Shown one piece after another: positions 17,792 through 26,555 of a stretch of DNA of 64,000 nt. Made by a program: the position numbers and the translations under genes. Origin of the DNA: Leptothrix sp. (in: b-proteobacteria) (lineage in GTDB: Bacteria > Pseudomonadota > Gammaproteobacteria > Burkholderiales > Burkholderiaceae_C); assembly GCA_013822685.1 (NCBI GenBank), contig PNKV01000011.1:62001-126000 (forward strand), written 5' to 3'. Under the pieces are notes generated by a model that saw nothing but the letters and a program-made list of their open reading frames with translations, made no database searches and had not been told where the DNA came from. Within the stretch, counting starts at the first letter, position 1. Every line of letters begins with the position of its first letter.

Positions 17792-17824
17792 AACAGCGTC
17801 AAACGACGGTGAACCAGGCAAGGA

Positions 17825-19036
17825 TCACAGGCGTTCGATGATGCCGGCAGCACCTTGGCCAGTGCCGATGCACATCGTCACCATGCCGTACTTGCCGCCC
17901 GTGCGTTGCAGGCCGTGAACCACGGTCGCAGCGCGGATGGCACCGGTGGCGCCCAGCGGGTGGCCCAAGGCGATCGCGCCGCCCATGGGGTTGACCTTGG
18001 CGCGGTCGAGCACGTGGCCCTTGGCGTCCAGGTCCTTCAGCACGGCCAGCGATTGCGCGGCGAAGGCTTCGTTCAGCTCGATCCAGTCCAGATCGGAAGC
18101 CTTCAAACCAGCGTACTTCAAGGCCAGAGGGATGGCTTCGATCGGGCCGATGCCCATGATCTCAGGCGGCACGCCCTTGACGGCGAAGCTCACGAAACGG
18201 GCCAAAGGCTTCAAGCCGTACTTCTCGCAGGCTTCCTTCGAAGCCAGGATCAGGCAGCCAGCGCCGTCAGACGTTTGCGAGCTGTTGCCGGCCGTGACGC
18301 TGCCCTTGGCAGCGAACACGGGGCGCAGCTTGGCCAGGCCTTCAGGCGACGTGTCAGGACGAGCGCCCTCGTCTTGCGTGATCGTCTTCTTGGTGATCGT
18401 CACTTCGCCTGTTTCCAGGTTGGGTGTGCGCACTTCGATTTCGATCGGCGTGGTCTCGGCCTTGAAGAAGCCAGCTTGTTGGGCGGCCACGGCACGGCGG
18501 TGGGATTCGACGGCGAAGGCGTCCTGCTCTTCGCGGGTCACCTTCCACTGCTCGGCCACCTTCTCGGCGGTCATGCCCATGCCGTAGGCGATGCCCACGT
18601 TCTCGTCGTTGTTGACGATCTCGGGGTTGAAGGACGGCTTGTTGCCGCCCATCGGCACCATCGACATCGATTCGACACCACCGGCGATCATGACCTCGGC
18701 CTCACCCACGCGGATGCGGTCGGCGGCCATGGACACGGCGGTGATGCCGGCGGCGCAGAAGCGGTTGACGGTGGCACCGGCCACGGTCTTGGGCAAGCCC
18801 GACAGCAGCACGGCGATCTTGGCCACGTTCATGCCTTGCTCGGCCTCGGGCATCGCGCAGCCAATGATGGCGTCTTCGATGGCAGCGGGGTCGAGCGTGG
18901 GCACTTGCGACAGCGCGCTCTTGATCACGGCCACCAGCAGGTCGTCCGGACGGGTGTTCTTGAACACGCCACGACCAGACTTGCCGATCGGGGTGCGGGT
19001 GGCGGCGACGATGTAGGCGTCACGAAGTTGAGTCAT
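17825..19036 (-). CDS. fadA: Acetyl-CoA C-acyltransferase (beta-ketothiolase)
   Basis: 403-aa thiolase II. It opens with YIVAATRTPIGKSGRG. The acyl-accepting Cys94 is in NRFCAAGITA, the catalytic His is in GGAIALGHPLGATGAIR and the second catalytic Cys is in VTMCIGTGQGA near the C-terminus. It cleaves 3-ketoacyl-CoA to acetyl-CoA plus a shortened acyl-CoA, the last step of beta-oxidation. It lies 17 bp downstream of the FadB-like gene with GGAG upstream of its ATG. An intrinsic terminator follows its stop. Confidence 0.92.
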   Translation of the reverse strand: MTQLRDAYIVAATRTPIGKSGRGVFKNTRPDDLLVAVIKSALSQVPTLDPAAIEDAIIGCAMPEAEQGMNVAKIAVLLSGLPKTVAGATVNRFCAAGITAVSMAADRIRVGEAEVMIAGGVESMSMVPMGGNKPSFNPEIVNNDENVGIAYGMGMTAEKVAEQWKVTREEQDAFAVESHRRAVAAQQAGFFKAETTPIEIEVRTPNLETGEVTITKKTITQDEGARPDTSPEGLAKLRPVFAAKGSVTAGNSSQTSDGAGCLILASKEACEKYGLKPLARFVSFAVKGVPPEIMGIGPIEAIPLALKYAGLKASDLDWIELNEAFAAQSLAVLKDLDAKGHVLDRAKVNPMGGAIALGHPLGATGAIRAATVVHGLQRTGGKYGMVTMCIGTGQGAAGIIERL

Positions 19037-19053
19037 TTGGATGCTCCGATCGA

Positions 19054-21453
19054 TCAGTTGCGGACGGGCTTGCCGGTGGACAGCATGCCCATGATGCGCT
19101 CTTGCGTCTTGGGGTTGTCCAGCAGCGAGCAGAAGTGCTTGCGCTCCAGGGCGTGCAGGTATTCCTCGGTCACCAGGGTGCCGTAATCGACGTCGCCGCC
19201 GGTCAGGACATCGGCGATGGCCGAGCTGATCAGGTAGTCGTGGGCGCTGATGAAGCCACCGTCACGCATGTTGATCAGCGAGGATTGCAGCGTGGCCTTG
19301 ACGTTGCGGCCGGCGACCGGGAAGGTGCGCTTGGCCGGGGCACGGTAGCCCGATTCGTACATGGCCTTGACCTGGGCGATCGCCACGTAGAGCAGCTCGT
19401 CCTTGTTGGGGACGATCACGTCGCCGTCGATCAGGTAGCCGTACTTCTTGGCTTCGATCGCAGAGGTCGCCACCTTGGCCATCGCGGCTGCCTGGAAGGC
19501 TTCCTTGATGAAACCGATCAGGTCGCCACCAATCTGGCCGGACACGCCCTTCGACGGCTCCAGGAGTTCAGCAGCGCGGCGGGCCAGGTAAGCCAGGCCA
19601 CCGCCGCCGGGGATCAAACCCACGCCGACTTCAACCAGACCCACATAGCTTTCCATGGCGGCAACGCGCTTGGAAGCGTGCACGGCCAGCTCGCAACCAC
19701 CACCCAGGGCCAGGCCGTGAACGGCGGCCACGGACGGCACGTTGCTGTAGCGCAGGCTCAGCATGAAGTCCTGCAGTTGCTTCTCGAAGGGGGCAATGGC
19801 TTTGCCGCCACCCGACATGAAGGCGGGCATCATCGATTGCAGGTCGGCGCCAGCCGAGAACGGGCCATCTTGCGACCAGATCACCAGGCCCTTGTAGCCT
19901 TCTTCGGCCAGTTGCAGGCCCTTGGCCAGACCGCCGGTGACTTCGGCCGAGATGGTGTGCATCTTCGACTTGATCGAGGCGATGACCACTTCGTCATCCA
20001 GCGTCCAGAGGCGGATCGCGGCGTCTTCATGCAGCGTCTTGCCGGCGGTGTCGGCCGACTTGGTGCCCGAACCCAGCACGTCTTCGCGGAAGAACTGGCG
20101 GTCGTACACGGGCAGCTTGCGTTGCGGCACGTAGGTCTTCTTGGCAGGGCTCCACGAACCTTCGGGCGTGTGCACGCCGTCGCGGCCGTCGAACACCCAG
20201 GCGGGCAGCGGCGTCTTGTTGATGGCCTTGCCAGCGTCGATGTCGGCCTTGACCCACTCGGCCACTTGCTTCCAGCCAGCTTCTTGCCAGATCTCGAAGG
20301 GGCCTTGCTTCATGCCATAGCCCCAGCGCAGGGCCAGGTCCACGTCGCGGCAGGTGTCGGCGATGCTCTCACCGGTCACGGCGGCGTAGTGGAAGCCGTT
20401 GCGCAGCATCGCCCACAGGAACTGGGCTTGCGGGTTGCTCGACTCGCGCAGGGCCTTCAGGCGCTCGGCGGCGGGCTTGCGCAGGATGTCGGTGACTTCC
20501 TTGTCGGCCTTGTTGCCAGCGGGCACGTACTCGCCGGTCTTCACGTCGAATTGCGTGATGACCTTGCCTTCTTTCTTGAAGAAACCGGCCTTGGTCTTCT
20601 GGCCAAAGTTGCCCTTGTCCAGCAGCGCTTGCACATCGGCAGGCGTGGCGAAAGCGGCGGCGAAGGGATCGCTGGCGCAGCCGTTTTGCAGCGTCTTGAT
20701 CACGTGCGCCATCGTGTCGATGCCGACCACGTCGCAGGTGCGGTAGGTGCCCGAAGAGGCACGGCCCATGCGCTTGCCGGTCAGGTCGTCGACGATGTCG
20801 TAGCCCAGGCCGAAGTTCTTCACTTCGATCATGGTGAACAACAGGCCGGCCACGCCCACGCGGTTGGCGATGAAGTTGGGGCTGTCTTCGCAGCGCACGA
20901 CGCCCTTGCCCACCGCCGTGGTCACGAAGGCTTCGAGCTGGTCAACGATGACGGCATCGGTGTACTTGGTGGGGATCAGTTCCACCAGGTACATGTAGCG
21001 CGGGGGGTTGAAGAAGTGGATGCCCAGGAAGCGCGAACGCAGCTGTTCGGGCAGCACGTCAGCCATGGCCGTGATCGACAGGCCCGACGTGTTGGTGGCC
21101 AGGATCGCGTGGTCATTGACGAAAGGCGCGATCTTCTTGTACAGATCTTCCTTCCAGTCCAGGCGCTCAGCGATGGCTTCGATGATCAGGTCGCAACCGC
21201 GCAGCTCTTCAAGGTGCTCTTCGTAGTTGGCTTGCTGGATCAGGACGGCGTCGTCGGTCACGCCCAGGGGCGAGGGCTTCAGCTTCTTCAGGCCTTCGAC
21301 GGCCTTGGTGACGACCCCGTTCTTGGGGCCTTCCTTGGCGGGCAGGTCGAACAGCACGACCGGCACCTTGCAGTTGACCAGATGGGCGGCGATCTGCGCG
21401 CCCATCACGCCGGCGCCGAGCACGGCGACCTTGCGGACATTGAATCGACTCAT
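19054..21453 (-). CDS. 3-hydroxyacyl-CoA dehydrogenase / enoyl-CoA hydratase fusion (FadB/FadN-like)
   Basis: 799-aa bifunctional beta-oxidation enzyme. The N-terminal NAD-binding motif VAVLGAGVMGAQIAAHL starts the 3-hydroxyacyl-CoA dehydrogenase domain, which includes FLGIHFFNPPRYMYLVELIP and extends with its C-terminal helical repeats to about residue 400. The C-terminal part is a crotonase domain (GLALGGGCELAVHASKR, VGLVEVGVGLIPGGGG). This order, dehydrogenase first and hydratase second, is that of FadN-type proteins and opposite to E. coli FadB. It is followed by thiolase (17 bp) and preceded by an acyl-CoA dehydrogenase (90 bp), giving a full beta-oxidation set. AGGAG precedes the ATG. 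Confidence 0.9.
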   Translation of the reverse strand: MSRFNVRKVAVLGAGVMGAQIAAHLVNCKVPVVLFDLPAKEGPKNGVVTKAVEGLKKLKPSPLGVTDDAVLIQQANYEEHLEELRGCDLIIEAIAERLDWKEDLYKKIAPFVNDHAILATNTSGLSITAMADVLPEQLRSRFLGIHFFNPPRYMYLVELIPTKYTDAVIVDQLEAFVTTAVGKGVVRCEDSPNFIANRVGVAGLLFTMIEVKNFGLGYDIVDDLTGKRMGRASSGTYRTCDVVGIDTMAHVIKTLQNGCASDPFAAAFATPADVQALLDKGNFGQKTKAGFFKKEGKVITQFDVKTGEYVPAGNKADKEVTDILRKPAAERLKALRESSNPQAQFLWAMLRNGFHYAAVTGESIADTCRDVDLALRWGYGMKQGPFEIWQEAGWKQVAEWVKADIDAGKAINKTPLPAWVFDGRDGVHTPEGSWSPAKKTYVPQRKLPVYDRQFFREDVLGSGTKSADTAGKTLHEDAAIRLWTLDDEVVIASIKSKMHTISAEVTGGLAKGLQLAEEGYKGLVIWSQDGPFSAGADLQSMMPAFMSGGGKAIAPFEKQLQDFMLSLRYSNVPSVAAVHGLALGGGCELAVHASKRVAAMESYVGLVEVGVGLIPGGGGLAYLARRAAELLEPSKGVSGQIGGDLIGFIKEAFQAAAMAKVATSAIEAKKYGYLIDGDVIVPNKDELLYVAIAQVKAMYESGYRAPAKRTFPVAGRNVKATLQSSLINMRDGGFISAHDYLISSAIADVLTGGDVDYGTLVTEEYLHALERKHFCSLLDNPKTQERIMGMLSTGKPVRN

Positions 21454-21543
21454 TGTTCTCTCCTAGCGGAACACTCTGTGGATGTGGAGATGGTGAAAGA
21501 GGAAGCGGCTTCAAAAGCGCCGCTTCCCCGCAAAGCCCGTTGA

Positions 21544-23334
21544 TTAGAACAGGGCTTCGTCCATTTCCGTCAGGGGCTTCAGACCGGCCTTGGCCGTGAT
21601 CATCAGGGTTTCGACTTCAGGCATCAGCTTGGCGAAATAGAAGCGGGCCGTGGCCAGCTTGGCGATGTAGAACTTGTCGCCCGAGCTTTGCTTTTCCAAC
21701 GCGATCTTGGCCATGCGGGCAAAGAAGTACGAGTAGACCAAGTGGCCAACCACGCGCAGGTAATCCACGGCAGCAGCGCCGACTTCATCAGGGTTCTGCA
21801 TGCCCTTCATGCCGATTTCCATGGTGAAGGCTTGCACCTTCTTGCCCAACTCGCCCAAAGGCACGGTGAACTCTTGCATGGCTTCGTTGTCGGCGTTTTC
21901 CTTGACGAAGGAAGACACCAGCTTGCCGAACTTGGTCAGCTTGGCACCCGCATCGCCCAGCACCTTGCGGCCCAGCAAGTCCAGCGATTGCACGGTGTTC
22001 GTGCCTTCGTAGATCATGTTGATGCGGGCGTCGCGCACGAACTGCTCCATGCCCCACTCGTGGATGAAGCCGTGGCCGCCATACACCTGTTGGCAATGCA
22101 CGGTTGCTTCAAAAGCGTTGTCGGTGATGAAGGCTTTGACGATCGGGGTCAGCAGGGCCACGATGTCGTCCGATTCCTTGCGGACGGCTTCATCGGGGTG
22201 GTTGTGCGACTTGTCCAGCTCGATGGCGGTGTAGTACACCAGGGCGCGGGCGCCTTCAGCGTAAGCACGCGCGGTCAGCAACATCTTGCGCACGTCGGGG
22301 TGCACGATGATCGGGTCGGCAGGCAGGTCGGGGCGCTTGGGGCCCGACAGGGCACGCATCTGCACGCGGTCCTTGGCGTACACCACGGCGTTTTCATAAG
22401 CCACTTGGGTCAGGCCCAGCGACTGGTTGCCCACGCCCAGGCGGGCGCCGTTCATCATCACGAACATGGCGGGCAGGCCGCGGTGGGGCTTGCCCACCAG
22501 GGTGCCGACGGCGTTTTCCAGAACGATCTGGGCCGTGGCGTTGCCATGGATGCCCATCTTGTGTTCCAGACCGGCGCAGAAGATGCCGTTGCGCGAACCG
22601 ATCGAGCCATCGGCGTTCACATTGAACTTGGGCACCACGAACAGCGAGATGCCCTTCGAGCCTTCAGGCGCATCAGGCAGGCGGGCCAGCACCAGGTGGA
22701 CGATGTTGTCGGCCATGTCGTGTTCACCGGCCGAGATGAAGATCTTGGAGCCCGTGATCTTGTAGGTGCCGTCAGCTTGGGGCTCGGCCTTGGTGCGCAG
22801 CAGGCCCAGGTCGGTGCCGCAATGGGGTTCGGTCAGGCACATTGTGCCGGTCCACTCGCCGCTGGTCAGCTTGGGCAGGTAGGTCTTCTTTTGCTCGTCG
22901 GTGCCGTGGGCTTCCAGGGCAGCGTGCGCGCCGTGGCTCAGGCCGGGGTACATGGTCCAGGCCTGGTTGGCCGAGTTCATCATTTCGTACACAGCCTGGT
23001 TCACCAGCTGTGGCATGCCTTGGCCGCCCCACTCTGGATCAGCGCTCAGGCCAGACCAGCCGTTTTCGGTGTAGGTCTTGTAGGCTTCCTTGAAGCCGTC
23101 GGCGGTCTTGACTTCGTGCGTGGCCTTGTCCAGCACGCAGCCTTGCACGTCGCCCACCAGGTTCAGCGGAGCCAGCACCTTGGAGGCGAACTTGCCGCCT
23201 TCTTCCAGCACGGCATTGACCGTGTCGGCGTCCAGATCGGCGTAAGCGGGGATGGTCTTCAATTCATCAACCGCGCCCAGCAGCTCATGAATCACGAACT
23301 GCATGTCGCGCAGTGGGGGGTTGTAAGTAGGCAT
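21544..23334 (-). CDS. Acyl-CoA dehydrogenase (long C-terminal extension type)
   Basis: 596-aa flavoenzyme for the first oxidation step of beta-oxidation. Recognisable blocks are MCLTEPHCGTDLGLLRTKA, ITGSKIFISAGEHDM and YGGHGFIHEWGMEQFVRDAR. The catalytic Glu is in MIYEGTNTVQSLDLLGRK (near residue 436). The extra 120-150 residues at the C-terminus match the larger FadE-like dehydrogenases common in proteobacteria. GAGGAG precedes the ATG. It is the first structural gene after the TetR regulator, 83 bp downstream, with the FadB-like gene following, so it probably opens the beta-oxidation operon. The chain-length preference is not readable. Confidence 0.92.
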   Translation of the reverse strand: MPTYNPPLRDMQFVIHELLGAVDELKTIPAYADLDADTVNAVLEEGGKFASKVLAPLNLVGDVQGCVLDKATHEVKTADGFKEAYKTYTENGWSGLSADPEWGGQGMPQLVNQAVYEMMNSANQAWTMYPGLSHGAHAALEAHGTDEQKKTYLPKLTSGEWTGTMCLTEPHCGTDLGLLRTKAEPQADGTYKITGSKIFISAGEHDMADNIVHLVLARLPDAPEGSKGISLFVVPKFNVNADGSIGSRNGIFCAGLEHKMGIHGNATAQIVLENAVGTLVGKPHRGLPAMFVMMNGARLGVGNQSLGLTQVAYENAVVYAKDRVQMRALSGPKRPDLPADPIIVHPDVRKMLLTARAYAEGARALVYYTAIELDKSHNHPDEAVRKESDDIVALLTPIVKAFITDNAFEATVHCQQVYGGHGFIHEWGMEQFVRDARINMIYEGTNTVQSLDLLGRKVLGDAGAKLTKFGKLVSSFVKENADNEAMQEFTVPLGELGKKVQAFTMEIGMKGMQNPDEVGAAAVDYLRVVGHLVYSYFFARMAKIALEKQSSGDKFYIAKLATARFYFAKLMPEVETLMITAKAGLKPLTEMDEALF

Positions 23335-23417
23335 CGTGGAGCTCCTCGGTCACAAAAACACGGTTAATGAGAAAGACCTGATCACACTTTTAAGTGGGTG
23401 ATTTCAGGGTGGGCGGG

Positions 23418-24161
23418 TCAAACGGCTGCCAGGGGTGCCGAAGCAAACCCGGCTTTGGCAGCGTCAGACGCCACCATTCCAGACGGTGTCGATGGCGCGC
23501 CCAGTGCATAAAACTGGACGACGCGCTCGAACGCCGCGCGGGCCCGATCCTCTGCCCCCTTCGAGCGCAAAAAACGCGCATCGTGGTGGAGCGACAGGAT
23601 CAGACCATGGATTTCGAACAACATTTGCATCGGGTCGGTGTCTTCGCGCAGGTGGCCCATGTCCATGGCCATGCGGATCGCCTTGTCGAGCGCGCCGTGC
23701 CAGGTCAGCACCATGCCGGCCAGGGCGTCGCGCACCGGGCCGGGGCGATCGTCGAATTCAACCGCACCGCTGATGTAGATGCAACCCGAATCGATTTCAG
23801 TGGCGACCATGGCCACCCAGCGCTCGAACATGGCGCGCAGTCGTGGCAGGCCGCGCTCTTCGCGGATGGCGGGCAGGAAGACTTCGGCGGAAAAGCGCTC
23901 GTGGTATTCGCGGATGACGGAAATCTGCAGTTCTTCGCGCGAGCCGAAGTGAGCGAACACGCCCGACTTGCTCATCCCGGTGACTTCGGCGAGCGCGCCG
24001 ATCGACAGGCCCTCAATGCCCATCTGGGAGGCCAGGTTGAGCGCCGCCTCCAGAATGGTGGCCCGCGTTTGCTGGCCCTTGGCCACACCTTGGCTGCCGC
24101 GCCCACGCTCGCGCGCCGCGTCGGCGGTCTGCTTGGCGTCGAGGTGCAGGGATTCAGACAA
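23418..24161 (-). CDS. TetR/AcrR family transcriptional regulator of the fatty-acid operon
   Basis: 247-aa TetR regulator. The helix-turn-helix is near residues 35-75 (TRATILEAALNLASQMGIEG, then ALAEVTGMSKSGVFAHFGSR), followed by the TetR ligand-binding helices. I chose a TTG start at 24161 because GGGAG lies five bases upstream and no good ATG exists nearby; the open frame runs back to 24296 without family sequence. It stands directly upstream of the acyl-CoA dehydrogenase on the same strand, so it likely represses the operon and responds to an acyl-CoA, as many FadR/PsrA-like TetR proteins do. A short palindrome just upstream may be its own operator. Confidence 0.82.
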   Translation of the reverse strand: MSESLHLDAKQTADAARERGRGSQGVAKGQQTRATILEAALNLASQMGIEGLSIGALAEVTGMSKSGVFAHFGSREELQISVIREYHERFSAEVFLPAIREERGLPRLRAMFERWVAMVATEIDSGCIYISGAVEFDDRPGPVRDALAGMVLTWHGALDKAIRMAMDMGHLREDTDPMQMLFEIHGLILSLHHDARFLRSKGAEDRARAAFERVVQFYALGAPSTPSGMVASDAAKAGFASAPLAAV

Positions 24162-24391
24162 GGAGGCTCCCGGGAATAAAACGAACGATCGTGCTATTTT
24201 GCAGAAAACAAAGCGGTATGTGTGCGTTCCATTCAACTTTTTTTGAGGATTTTTAGACAATCGCGTTGTGCAGATTGGGTCAACCCTTGGTTTCAACCCG
24301 CTTGGGGCCCGGTTCTGTCGCCAAAGTGTCGCGATCTTTGCGCTATCCTGTAGGCGGCAATCCCCCTTTGGAGACTTTGTGGAGAGGCTGT
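24162..24391. promoter_or_regulatory. Divergent promoter region with a candidate TetR operator
   Basis: Region between the TetR gene and the HNH gene, clearly more AT-rich than both. The 8-bp palindrome ACGATCGT lies at 24185-24192 inside GAACGATCGTGC, about 25 bp upstream of the chosen TetR start, where an autoregulatory operator would be expected. This is inference from position and symmetry only. The remainder to 24391 shows no ORF of note. Confidence 0.35.
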
Positions 24392-24955
24392 ATGGACGTG
24401 CTGCAACTTGACGTGTCAGGCCGTCCGCAGGCTTGGCTGTCGGCCAAGGAAGCGGCGGTTTTGTATGCCAGTGACGGTGTCGCCTGGACGCTGGGCGAGC
24501 CTTGCATGGTGTTGCGCGGCGGCGTGCAACGGCGCACCGGCCTGCAATCCAGGCTGGAGTTGCACCCCATCATCGCGGTGCATGGCAGTGTTCCCAGCCG
24601 CGCCTGGCGCCACGAGCCCGCCCTGTCCAACCCCAAATTGTTCGCGCGTGACCGGCAGGTCTGCGCTTATTGCGGCCACCGCTTCCAGCTCGACGACCTC
24701 ACCCGCGAGCACATCGTGCCCACCTCACGCGGGGGCATCGATTCCTGGAAGAACTGCATCACCGCCTGCCGCAACTGCAATGGCCGCAAGGGCAACCGCA
24801 CGCTCAATGAGCTGGGCTGGCAACTCTATTACCTGCCCTACGTGCCCAGCCTGCACGAAGACATGATCTTGCGCGGGCGCCGCATCCTGGCCGACCAGAT
24901 GGAATTTTTGCTGGCCAGCGTGCCGGCGCACAGCCGGCTGCGGGCCCTGACTTAA
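24392..24955 (+). CDS. HNH endonuclease family protein
   Basis: 187-aa protein with a C-terminal HNH nuclease domain. The zinc-binding CxxC pairs are CAYCG and CRNCNG, and the HNH core is DDLTREHIVPTSRGG followed by SWKNCITA. The N-terminal half (about 85 residues) has no motif I recognise. Proteins of this layout are frequent single genes in proteobacterial chromosomes with no proven role; there is no methylase or other defence gene beside it, so I do not call it a restriction enzyme. The start at 24392 follows GGAGAGG. It converges with and overlaps the tail of the Crp/Fnr gene by 4 bp (24952-24955). Confidence 0.82.
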   Translation: MDVLQLDVSGRPQAWLSAKEAAVLYASDGVAWTLGEPCMVLRGGVQRRTGLQSRLELHPIIAVHGSVPSRAWRHEPALSNPKLFARDRQVCAYCGHRFQLDDLTREHIVPTSRGGIDSWKNCITACRNCNGRKGNRTLNELGWQLYYLPYVPSLHEDMILRGRRILADQMEFLLASVPAHSRLRALT

Positions 24956-25689
24956 ACCAGGGGCCGCTGCGGCGGCCGCCCGTCGCCGGACAAATCAGCG
25001 AGCCGCGCCAGGGCCTTCACATCGCGCATGTGCAGCCGCCCGTCGGCAATGCGGTGCAGGCCGCGGCGCTCCAGCTTGCGCAAGGTTTTGTTGGTGTGCA
25101 CCAGCGACAGGCCCAGCCCGTCGGCAATGTGCTGTTGCGTCAAGGGAAAACGCACACCCTCGGCGCCCCCATCGGCTTGAAGGGCCGCCGCCCGCTTGAA
25201 CAGCAGGATCAACAGCATCGCGATGCGCTCCTCGGCGCTGCGCCGGCCCACCGACAGCAAGGTGTCGTCGACCAATGATTCTTCATGCGCCGTCAACCAG
25301 GTGATGTTGAAACCCATGGAAGGTGAGCGGCGGTGCAGCTCCCACAATGCGTCGCGCTGAAAGACACAGAACACGGCATCGGTCAGGGTGTCGACACCAT
25401 GGGCTGCCGCGTCGGCCATCTTCTGCTGCACCCCGATGAAATCACCCGGCAGCAAGAAGGTGAGTATCTGGCGCCGGCCATCGCTCAATGTCTTGTAGCG
25501 AAAGGCCCAACCTTGCAGCAAGGTGAACAGGGGGGCGTCGGTCTGCCCTTCGTGAATCAGCGTTTCGTCCGCCTTCAAAACCAGCTCGCGCTTTTTGAGG
25601 GACTGCACCAGCGCGTGCTCCTCGGACGTCTGCTCAAGGAACAGCGGCAAAGGTTTCAGCGGACAAGTCGCGCACGGTACTTCAAGCAT
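24952..25689 (-). CDS. Crp/Fnr family transcriptional regulator
   Basis: 245-aa regulator with an N-terminal cyclic-nucleotide-binding-type beta-roll (LTFLLPGDFIGVQQKM) and a C-terminal winged helix. The DNA-binding part includes FPLTQQHIADGLGLSLVHTN and KTLRKLERRGLHR. It starts MLEVPCATCPLKPLPLF, with Cys6 and Cys9 in the CxxCPL pattern seen in a branch of Crp/Fnr proteins; a classical FNR iron-sulfur ligand set is not complete by eye. A perfect palindrome lies 21 bp upstream of its start, in the gap shared with the divergent GGDEF gene, and is a likely operator for one or both genes. The effector is not known. Confidence 0.87.
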   Translation of the reverse strand: MLEVPCATCPLKPLPLFLEQTSEEHALVQSLKKRELVLKADETLIHEGQTDAPLFTLLQGWAFRYKTLSDGRRQILTFLLPGDFIGVQQKMADAAAHGVDTLTDAVFCVFQRDALWELHRRSPSMGFNITWLTAHEESLVDDTLLSVGRRSAEERIAMLLILLFKRAAALQADGGAEGVRFPLTQQHIADGLGLSLVHTNKTLRKLERRGLHRIADGRLHMRDVKALARLADLSGDGRPPQRPLV

Positions 25690-25709
25690 GTGATTTCATC
25701 CAGTTGCGG

Positions 25710-25725
25710 TGTGTCAAATGACACA
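25710..25725. promoter_or_regulatory. Perfect palindrome, candidate Crp/Fnr operator
   Basis: TGTGTCAAATGACACA has arms TGTGTCA and TGACACA around a 2-base spacer. It lies between the divergent crp/fnr-type gene (start 25689) and the GGDEF gene (start 25795). Crp/Fnr proteins bind sites of this size and symmetry, so autoregulation plus control of the GGDEF gene is a natural reading, although not shown. Confidence 0.6.
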
Positions 25726-25794
25726 TGGACCAAGCTGCACTCTGCCTACATTGTCGCGAATGTTTCAATGGATTTATTCCCGGAGCGGGCCCCG

Positions 25795-26544
25795 ATGATC
25801 CCTATTTCGCCCGAGACCTTGTTGAACGCCCACGGTGACCGTGTCGAGGCGGACGATTGGGACATCCTGTTTCGCGCTGTGCAGGCCAGGTTGAAGAAAA
25901 CCATCGACAGCCTGACCGACCGGCTGCCGCTTCAAGACAACCTGCTCGAATGCCTGGAGGCGTTCGAGCAATTGCGCGCCACGGCCCTGCGTGAATGGTA
26001 CCGGCCGGCCCAAGCGGTCAGCCCGCCCAGCCCTGAGCGCCTCGCCCGCCACGCCACCTTGCATGACGGGCTGACCTCGCTGCCCAACCGCGGCTTCTTC
26101 CGCAATCTGCTGGACCAGGCCTTGCTCCACGTCCACGCCGAACAAAGCACGCTGGCCGTGCTGCACCTGGATCTGGATGGCTTCAAGGCGATCAATGATG
26201 CCCACGGATTGGGCACGGGCGACGAAGTGCTCCGCTTGGTGGGCGCGCGCCTGAGCCGGACGGTGCGCGCGGGCGACATGGTGAGCCGCCTGGGCGACGA
26301 CGACTTCGCCTGCCTGCCCTCCAGCCCGATGGACGCCGCCCAGTTGGGCCGACTGGCCCGCAAGCTGCTGGACGTGGTGTCAGTGCCTTTCAGAGTTGGC
26401 ACGCAGGAGATCAGCGTGCGGCCCAGCATCGGCATCGCCATCAGCCCAGCCCATGGCATCACCACCCAGGTGATGCTGGAGCGGGCGGAAGACGCGATGT
26501 ACCGGGCCAAGGAGAGCAAATCGGGGTTTGCTTTTTTTGATTGA
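25795..26544 (+). CDS. GGDEF-domain protein with a degenerate active site
   Basis: 249-aa protein whose last 165 residues form a GGDEF fold. Visible blocks are HDGLTSLPNRGFFRNLL, VLHLDLDGFKAINDAHG, and at the signature loop RLGDDDFACL. The motif therefore reads GDDDF instead of GG(D/E)EF, so diguanylate cyclase activity is doubtful and it may be a GTP/c-di-GMP-binding or structural protein. The N-terminal 85 residues are predicted helical with no known sensor domain and no membrane segment. I chose the ATG at 25795 with GGAG upstream; 25768 is an in-frame alternative without a ribosome site. It is divergent from a Crp/Fnr gene with a shared palindrome. Confidence 0.8.
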   Translation: MIPISPETLLNAHGDRVEADDWDILFRAVQARLKKTIDSLTDRLPLQDNLLECLEAFEQLRATALREWYRPAQAVSPPSPERLARHATLHDGLTSLPNRGFFRNLLDQALLHVHAEQSTLAVLHLDLDGFKAINDAHGLGTGDEVLRLVGARLSRTVRAGDMVSRLGDDDFACLPSSPMDAAQLGRLARKLLDVVSVPFRVGTQEISVRPSIGIAISPAHGITTQVMLERAEDAMYRAKESKSGFAFFD

Positions 26545-26555
26545 AGCTGGGCCGA

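Noticed and set aside
19102-21543. 813-codon open frame opposite the FadB-like gene
   Set aside because: Pure antisense shadow: no motif, odd composition, and the other strand carries unmistakable dehydrogenase and crotonase motifs.
24392-24955. HNH gene as part of a restriction-modification system
   Set aside because: No methyltransferase or specificity gene is adjacent; it looks like a stand-alone chromosomal HNH gene.
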